Under the pieces are notes generated by a model. That model searched no databases, was not told where the DNA came from, and worked only from the letters and a program-made list of their open reading frames with translations. Positions 59,364-64,000 of a stretch of DNA of 64,000 nucleotides are shown one piece after another (position 1 is the stretch's first letter; every line of letters starts with the position of its first letter). Position numbers and translations under genes: made by a program. The DNA is from an uncultured Oscillospiraceae bacterium (GTDB lineage: Bacteria; Bacillota; Clostridia; Oscillospirales; Oscillospiraceae): the NCBI GenBank assembly GCA_934567355.1, contig CAKTJC010000001.1, positions 62,001 to 126,000 on the forward strand, in the 5' to 3' direction.

Positions 59364-61661
59364 TTACAGCAGGTCGGGACGGTCGCCCAGGTAGCTGTCG
59401 GAGTACAGCATATGGTTCTTGAAGATGTCGCAGGACTTGATGGTTTCCATCAGGCGCAGGTCACAGGGGTTGACGATAGCGGAGGTCAGGCCCTGCATCA
59501 TTGCCATGGCGACCAGAGCGGAGTCCATGATGGGACGAACCTTCTTGGGGGCGCCGTTGGAGTTGTTGGACAGACCGCCGGTGGACTTCAGGCCCTCGTC
59601 GGCGAACAGCTTGATGGCGTTCAGCACGTCCATCTGCTTGTCCTGCATACCCTTGACCACCAGGAACAGGGGGTCAAACCACAGGTCGGTGGCCTCCATG
59701 CCGTGGGACAGGCCGCGCTCCAGCATGTTGCGGCAGTGCATCATGCGCTCCTCGTTGTCCTTTGCGATGCCGTCAGCGGAGCAAAGCGCAATACAGATAG
59801 CGTCGTTGGCAGCAGCCAGGTCGATGTTGGAAATACGGGAGCCTGCGTCAGCGGAGTTGACAATGGGCTTGCCGTTGGTACGGTTGTAAACCTTGATACC
59901 GGCTTCGATGGCCTTCTTGTTGGCGGTATCCAGCGCCAGAGGCACATTGTCGAAGTTCTCCTGGAGCAGCTTGACCGCCCACATCATGCGTTCGGGGCCG
60001 TCCTTCTCAGCAGGTCCGATGTTCACGTCCAGATAGGTGGCACCGGCGGCAATCTGCTCGGCAGCACGCTTCAGGATGGGAGCGGGATCCCGCTCGTCCA
60101 TGGCCTTGCGGATGGAGGGGGAGATGCAGTGGATGCGCTCGCCGATGGTGACGAAGGTGGGGGACTCAGGATTGTGTCCGCCGTAGTGAACACCCATGTC
60201 CACAACCTCAATCTTGGGCACCTTGGTAGCCAGCAGCTCGTCGAAGGACAGCTCCTTGACCTCTTCCTTGGGTGCGGCAGCGGCCTTTGCGGCGGCCTCG
60301 GCAGCGGCGGCCTTTGCGGCAGCCTCGTATTCCTTATCCTTCATGTACTTGGGCAGCTGGACAGCCTCGGTGGGGCCGACGACCACGTTCCAGCCGGGCA
60401 GCTTCTCGGCAATTTCGCCCTTCATGACGGCAACCTTGCCGGGGATGATCAGGGTGCGGTTCTTAATCTTGTTCTCGATGTCCAGCGTCTCGAAGGTCTT
60501 CTTGATGGAGGTGGAGGAGAACTTACCGGCAGCCCAGGCAGTCAGAACGGACATGCCGGAAGCGTCGGAGATGATCAGGTTCACAGGCTCGTTGGAGCGC
60601 TCCAATTCGCCGGACACCAGGAAGTAGGTCAGGGCGAAGTCAACGGTCAGAGCGCAGGGGCTGTTCTCGTCAGCGCCGTTCAGGGGGTAAATCTTGGACT
60701 CCACCTTCATGGGCTTCTGGGGGTCGGTGAAGATGTTCTGACGCAGGCCGTACAGAGGCAGAGCGGCAGTGTAGTCCATCTGCTCCATGACAATGATGGA
60801 GGCGTAGCGCTCGGTGAACATGGCGGCGTAGGCAATTTGCAGCTGCTTGTTGCCCTTGGCCAGCTTTGCAACGTTCACGATGGAGGGATAGCCGAAGCTG
60901 CGGTCGCCGTCCACCAGAGCGGTGCGGCGCACCAGAACGGCATTGGCCAGGGTTTCCTTGGCGGTATCGGCGGTGACATCCAGAACCAGGTTCTTGTTGC
61001 CCGCGCCTTCCAGCTTTTTCACCAGATCGTACAGGTCAGAGACATTGGGAGCGGAAACGCCCAGGGTCACACCTGCGGCGGTGGCGACGGCGTTCATGGT
61101 CTCCCAGTTGTCGGGGGTAGCGCCGTTGAGGATGGGTTTGCCGGCCTTGCAGACTTCCACAGCCGCCTTGGCAACGTCCACGTCCTTGATGTCCAGAACC
61201 AGCGCGCGGTCGGTGGCCATTGCCTTCTTGACCAGCTCGACGGTGGCATCGGCGTCGCCGCCGTGGCTCTTGACGTAAACGAACTCAACGTACATCCGCT
61301 CGCCGATACGCTCATAGTCCACCTTTGCCATGTCAGCCAGCTTGGCATCCACCTGAGCGGCATCCATGTCGGTGCAGACGGGAACGGCGAACAGGTTCTT
61401 GTTCACCAGGGTCTTCTCGTGACGGAACAGGACAGTCTCGCCGCCCAGCTTCAGGTCATTACCAACGGTAATGGTCTTCATGGGGGGAGCGGTCTGCTCG
61501 TTGAGCATTGCCTTTGCGTCCTCAGAGAAATACGGGCACTTGTCGATGGACACTGCGCCCTGAGCCACCTTCATGCAGAATGCCATACAGGTGGGGCTGC
61601 CGCACTCCTTACAGTTCTTTTTAGGAGACAGCTTAAAAATGTCAAGACCTTTCAAAGCCAT
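59364..61661 (-). CDS. acsCE: Fusion of corrinoid protein large subunit and methyltransferase (AcsC-AcsE)
   Basis: A 765-aa fusion. Residues 1-about 450 are the CoFeSP large (gamma) subunit AcsC: N-terminal [4Fe-4S] motif CKECGSPTCMAFCMKV...KCPY, TIM-barrel middle and corrinoid-binding C-terminal part (ISDASGMSVLTAWAAGKFS). Residues about 455-485 are an Ala/Lys/Glu-rich helical linker (EYEAAAKAAAAEAAAKAAAA). From about 490 to the end is the methyl-H4folate:corrinoid methyltransferase AcsE, a DHPS-type barrel with IGERIHCISPS, TYLDVNIGPAEKDG, LALDTANKK and NSADAGS. In known acetogens AcsC and AcsE are separate. The fusion would tether methyl donor and acceptor. No frameshift is involved; the frame is continuous. 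The start ATG at 61661 follows AAGGAGG. Confidence 0.93.
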   Translation of the reverse strand: MALKGLDIFKLSPKKNCKECGSPTCMAFCMKVAQGAVSIDKCPYFSEDAKAMLNEQTAPPMKTITVGNDLKLGGETVLFRHEKTLVNKNLFAVPVCTDMDAAQVDAKLADMAKVDYERIGERMYVEFVYVKSHGGDADATVELVKKAMATDRALVLDIKDVDVAKAAVEVCKAGKPILNGATPDNWETMNAVATAAGVTLGVSAPNVSDLYDLVKKLEGAGNKNLVLDVTADTAKETLANAVLVRRTALVDGDRSFGYPSIVNVAKLAKGNKQLQIAYAAMFTERYASIIVMEQMDYTAALPLYGLRQNIFTDPQKPMKVESKIYPLNGADENSPCALTVDFALTYFLVSGELERSNEPVNLIISDASGMSVLTAWAAGKFSSTSIKKTFETLDIENKIKNRTLIIPGKVAVMKGEIAEKLPGWNVVVGPTEAVQLPKYMKDKEYEAAAKAAAAEAAAKAAAAPKEEVKELSFDELLATKVPKIEVVDMGVHYGGHNPESPTFVTIGERIHCISPSIRKAMDERDPAPILKRAAEQIAAGATYLDVNIGPAEKDGPERMMWAVKLLQENFDNVPLALDTANKKAIEAGIKVYNRTNGKPIVNSADAGSRISNIDLAAANDAICIALCSADGIAKDNEERMMHCRNMLERGLSHGMEATDLWFDPLFLVVKGMQDKQMDVLNAIKLFADEGLKSTGGLSNNSNGAPKKVRPIMDSALVAMAMMQGLTSAIVNPCDLRLMETIKSCDIFKNHMLYSDSYLGDRPDLL

Positions 61662-61681
61662 TGTATGTATCCTCCTTCCTA

Positions 61682-62623
61682 TCAGACCAGCTCGGTGATG
61701 AACTGCTTAATGGCAGCAACAGCAGCGGGGTGACGCATGATCACAGCGTCAGCGCCGCCGGTCAGGTTGGCAGCAGCGGTGGCAACTTCCATGCCGACGC
61801 CCCGGTCTTCCTGGCTGCCCCAGGCGGGTTCATCCTCTTCGGAAGCGGTGGATTCCTTCACAGCCCAGGTGTCGGGGGACACGGGAGCCATGATGGGCAT
61901 CTGCAGGTCTGCATCGGACTGCGCCAGAGCGGCCAGCCGGACACGATCCAGGGTGGATGCCACATACTCGTAGCCGTAGCCGACGGCGGCAGTACCAACG
62001 TTCATCACGATGGAGGCAGCGGGAACGGTCAGACCCTTGAGCATGATGTTCAGCTGCTTTGCCAGGTTGATGTCGTCAGCGGTCTCAGCGCCAACCTTCT
62101 GGCCGTAAGCCAGAGCGACGGAAGCGCCAACGGTCTTGTAGTCCTCATTGCGGGCGGACAGCACCAGGATGTTCTTGCCCTGGAGTGCCTCGGCGACCTT
62201 GCTGAACAGCTCGCCGTCCTTCTCGATGTTCTTGCAGCCCATGACCACGATGGGCATGGACACGGCATCGGCCACTGCCTTTGCGTCGGCAACGCAGTCA
62301 GCAACGGAGCGGTTCTTGCCGTTGGGGTCAGCGGACTCGAAGTGCAGGCACAGGAAATCGGCACCGGGCATGGTCTCGGCGCGCTTTGCGTAGTCAACCA
62401 TGGTGGTGCAGCCGGCGTAGAATTCCTTCAGGCCGGGGACGTTCCACTCGTTTGCACAGTCGGAAATTTCAATACCGATCTTGGGTGCATGCTCGATGGG
62501 AGCGTCGAAGGTGTAGAAAGGCAGCACGTTCTGACCGCCGATGACGATTGCCTTGTCACCGGTGCCCAGGGTGACGGCGTTGATCGCGCCGCGGTATGCC
62601 ACCTTCTTGGGTGTAAAAGCCAT
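61682..62623 (-). CDS. acsD: Corrinoid iron-sulphur protein small subunit
   Basis: A 313-aa TIM-barrel subunit (AcsD) of the CoFeSP that carries the methyl group between AcsE and acetyl-CoA synthase. Typical regions: FDAPIEHAPKIGIEISD, ADFLCLHFESADPNG, VVMGCKNIEKDGEL and VMNVGTAAVGYGYEY. ATG at 62623 follows AAGGGGG. It precedes acsCE by 20 bp and is probably co-transcribed. Confidence 0.95.
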   Translation of the reverse strand: MAFTPKKVAYRGAINAVTLGTGDKAIVIGGQNVLPFYTFDAPIEHAPKIGIEISDCANEWNVPGLKEFYAGCTTMVDYAKRAETMPGADFLCLHFESADPNGKNRSVADCVADAKAVADAVSMPIVVMGCKNIEKDGELFSKVAEALQGKNILVLSARNEDYKTVGASVALAYGQKVGAETADDINLAKQLNIMLKGLTVPAASIVMNVGTAAVGYGYEYVASTLDRVRLAALAQSDADLQMPIMAPVSPDTWAVKESTASEEDEPAWGSQEDRGVGMEVATAAANLTGGADAVIMRHPAAVAAIKQFITELV

Positions 62624-62668
62624 GTTAATGTTTCCCCCTTGTTTTTACTTTCTTGGAATAAAGTTTAT

Positions 62669-62770
62669 TCACGGGAATCGCTCCGCAAGAGACTGTTGCC
62701 TCAGCACTCCAGCAGGGACGATTTTCCAATGCTTTGATGCCAAAGCACTGGAAAATCGCACCTCCCGTGA
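62669..62770. repeat. Nested inverted repeat upstream of acsD
   Basis: Outer TCACGGGA (62669-62676) / TCCCGTGA (62763-62770) encloses an 18-bp stem CGATTTTCCAaTGCTTTG / CAAAGCAcTGGAAAATCG (62719-62758) with one mismatch and an ATGC loop. Confidence 0.6.
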
Positions 62771-62828
62771 GCAGTCAGAGGATGCCCGAAGAATGCAGTT
62801 GTTGTGAATGTCGGCGCGAAGCGCCCTC

Positions 62829-62882
62829 GGCTCCCCCGCTGGGGGAGCTGGCAGCCCGAACGGGCTGACTGAGAGGGTGTCG
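62829..62882. repeat. Dispersed gut-Clostridia hairpin repeat
   Basis: GGCTCCCCCgctGGGGGAGC, then CAGCCCgaaCGGGCTG and ACTGAGAGGG. This two-hairpin arrangement is a form of a non-coding repeat I recognise as common in intergenic regions of Oscillospiraceae and relatives. Confidence 0.55.
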
Positions 62883-63037
62883 TGCGTATTTTCATAGTGC
62901 GCCCATATTTCGTAGCGCACCCCCTCAGCTTCGCATTCGCTCAGCAGCTTTTAATAGCGGTATGATTGCCACTGGCAATTATAATTTTGAAAAATTCGCT
63001 GCGCTCTGCAACACCCCAAAGGAGGCGCCGGATAAAT

Positions 63038-63808
63038 TTACAGTCCGATGTTTTTCAGCACTTCTTTCAGCGCCGTCTTCATCACATCGTCCTCCGGCAG
63101 CTTGGCGGAGGGCTCACCGTTGCAGTCGCAGCGGTACACGGCATCGTCCTGAGGCAGGACGCCAAAGAGCTTCAGGCCGTGGCGCTCGATTTCGGCCTTC
63201 ACGCCGTCATCCAGCACGCCGCCGGGCGCACGGTTGACGATCAGACCCATCTGGCCGGGATTCAAGTCCATTTCGTCGATCATCTCGGCAATTCTCGCCA
63301 CCGCCTGGATGCCCCGGCGGGAGCAATCGGAAATGAGCAGCATGGTGTCCACATGGGGAAGCGTCCCCCGCGCCACATGCTCCAGGCCTGCCTCGTTGTC
63401 CATGACGATATAGGAATAGTTCTTTGCGTACTTGTCCACCTGGGTTTTGAGCACGCCGTTGACGTAGCAGTAGCAGCCCTTGCCCTGGGTGCGGCCCATG
63501 ACCAGCATGTCGAAGTCGTCGTCTTCGATCAGGGCATCGTTGAACTTCATCTCGGCGTAGTCCGCCTTGGTCATGCCCTTGGGGATGGTGCCCTTCAGCT
63601 CCGCCTGTGCCATCTCCTCCCGGATCTGCCCCAGGGTAACGTCCGCCTCCACGCCCAGAACCTCGTTGAGGTTGGAGTTGGCATCTGCATCCACCACCAG
63701 GACGGGGCCCCGGTGCTGCTTGCACAGGTAATCGATAATCATACCGCAGGTAGTGGTTTTGCCCACGCCGCCCTTACCGGCCACTGCAATGGTATGAGGT
63801 GTCGCCAT
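63038..63808 (-). CDS. cooC: CooC/AcsF-type nickel-insertion ATPase
   Basis: A 256-aa MinD-like ATPase for nickel insertion into CO dehydrogenase or acetyl-CoA synthase. P-loop GKGGVGKTTTCG (residues about 11-22), the dimer CxC motif in GKGCYCYVNGV (about 113), switch II VMDNEAGLEHV, and IVNRAPGG. ATG at 63808 follows AAAGGAG; upstream in-frame codons lie within the promoter. It is probably the first gene of the visible acs unit, separated from acsD by a repeat-rich gap. Confidence 0.92.
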   Translation of the reverse strand: MATPHTIAVAGKGGVGKTTTCGMIIDYLCKQHRGPVLVVDADANSNLNEVLGVEADVTLGQIREEMAQAELKGTIPKGMTKADYAEMKFNDALIEDDDFDMLVMGRTQGKGCYCYVNGVLKTQVDKYAKNYSYIVMDNEAGLEHVARGTLPHVDTMLLISDCSRRGIQAVARIAEMIDEMDLNPGQMGLIVNRAPGGVLDDGVKAEIERHGLKLFGVLPQDDAVYRCDCNGEPSAKLPEDDVMKTALKEVLKNIGL

Positions 63809-63878
63809 AAAAAACGCTCCTTTGCGCGAAATCGAGTATCTGAAAATGGGCGCAATCGCCCCATACCGATACAACAAT

Positions 63879-63907
63879 ATCGTAACACATTTCGGCTGAT
63901 AATTCAA
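63879..63907 (-). promoter_or_regulatory. Promoter of cooC
   Basis: On the minus strand TTGAAT (63902-63907), 17-bp spacer, TACGAT (63879-63884). Confidence 0.6.
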
Positions 63908-64000
63908 CCCTTTTTCTCAAAAAACCGCTGGAGTTCTCTTCCACCCGCCGCAAAATGGGGACACGGGCAGGAAAGAGCCCCCAGAAAAAGCATCCGAGGG

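Larger units (their letters stand above)
62624..63037. other. Intergenic region between cooC and acsD with repeats
   Basis: A 414-bp gap without a gene. It contains a nested inverted repeat (62669-62770), a dispersed hairpin repeat (62829-62882), and an inverted repeat GTGCGC/GCGCAC (62899-62922). Such a gap inside an operon-like gene set is unusual. Confidence 0.6.

Noticed and set aside
63909..64000. Start of another gene at the right edge
   Set aside because: No ribosome site or clear coding stretch is visible in the last 90 bp.

Overview
The window looks like a chromosomal segment of a GC-rich, anaerobic gut-type Clostridium relative, most likely Oscillospiraceae/Ruminococcaceae-like. 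This is inferred from gene content: RNase J, class A RNase P RNA, TTGACA/TATAAT promoters, strong GGAGG ribosome sites, a CD1871A-type CXXC micro-protein, ECF-type vitamin uptake, a Wood-Ljungdahl acetyl-CoA synthase cluster, and a dispersed hairpin repeat typical of gut Clostridia. No ribosomal RNA, tRNA, CRISPR array, phage or transposase gene was seen.

Left part (1-23 kb): degV and an ECF S component transcribed divergently, gapA, a two-component system whose kinase carries an in-frame TAA, a zinc-ribbon membrane protein, and a compact operon (PAP2 phosphatase, Wzx/MATE flippase, DUF368) that fits undecaprenyl-phosphate lipid carrier handling. Then come a secreted CBM9-like protein, a MacB-type ABC exporter flanked by two adaptor proteins, a PrsA-like foldase, a secreted GH3 enzyme, a wrecked P-type ATPase pseudogene interrupted by a miniature inverted-repeat element (MITE), and dus.

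Middle (23-41 kb): RNase J, an AraC-type response regulator divergent from a second GH3 paralogue, rnpB, a murD-ispD-ispF operon, a thiol/iron-sulphur membrane operon (chagasin-TlpA fusion, 45-aa CXXC protein, NapH-like ferredoxin), a TetR-pyridoxal kinase pair divergent from a Zn/Cd-type P-ATPase with a His/Asp/Cys-rich tail, then a DtxR regulator translationally coupled to a Cys-rich protein. This looks like a metal homeostasis block.

Right part (41-64 kb): a candidate structured RNA ahead of thioredoxin reductase, an MFS transporter, NAD pyrophosphatase, an amidohydrolase, the pssA-psd phosphatidylethanolamine pathway, an LPG-flippase-like protein, a ROK glucokinase, an ECF sigma/membrane protein/ABC-2 operon, and finally the Wood-Ljungdahl locus on the minus strand: cooC, acsD, a fused acsC-acsE gene, acsB, ycxB-like, the corrinoid activator acsV (RACo), a VOC protein and a DUF3786 protein. 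The cluster probably continues past the right edge, where CO dehydrogenase would be expected.

The most unusual items are the AcsC-AcsE fusion, the three-copy MITE family with one copy inside the ATPase pseudogene, the nonsense codon in the kinase, the chagasin-TlpA fusion operon, and the two-adaptor MacB cassette.
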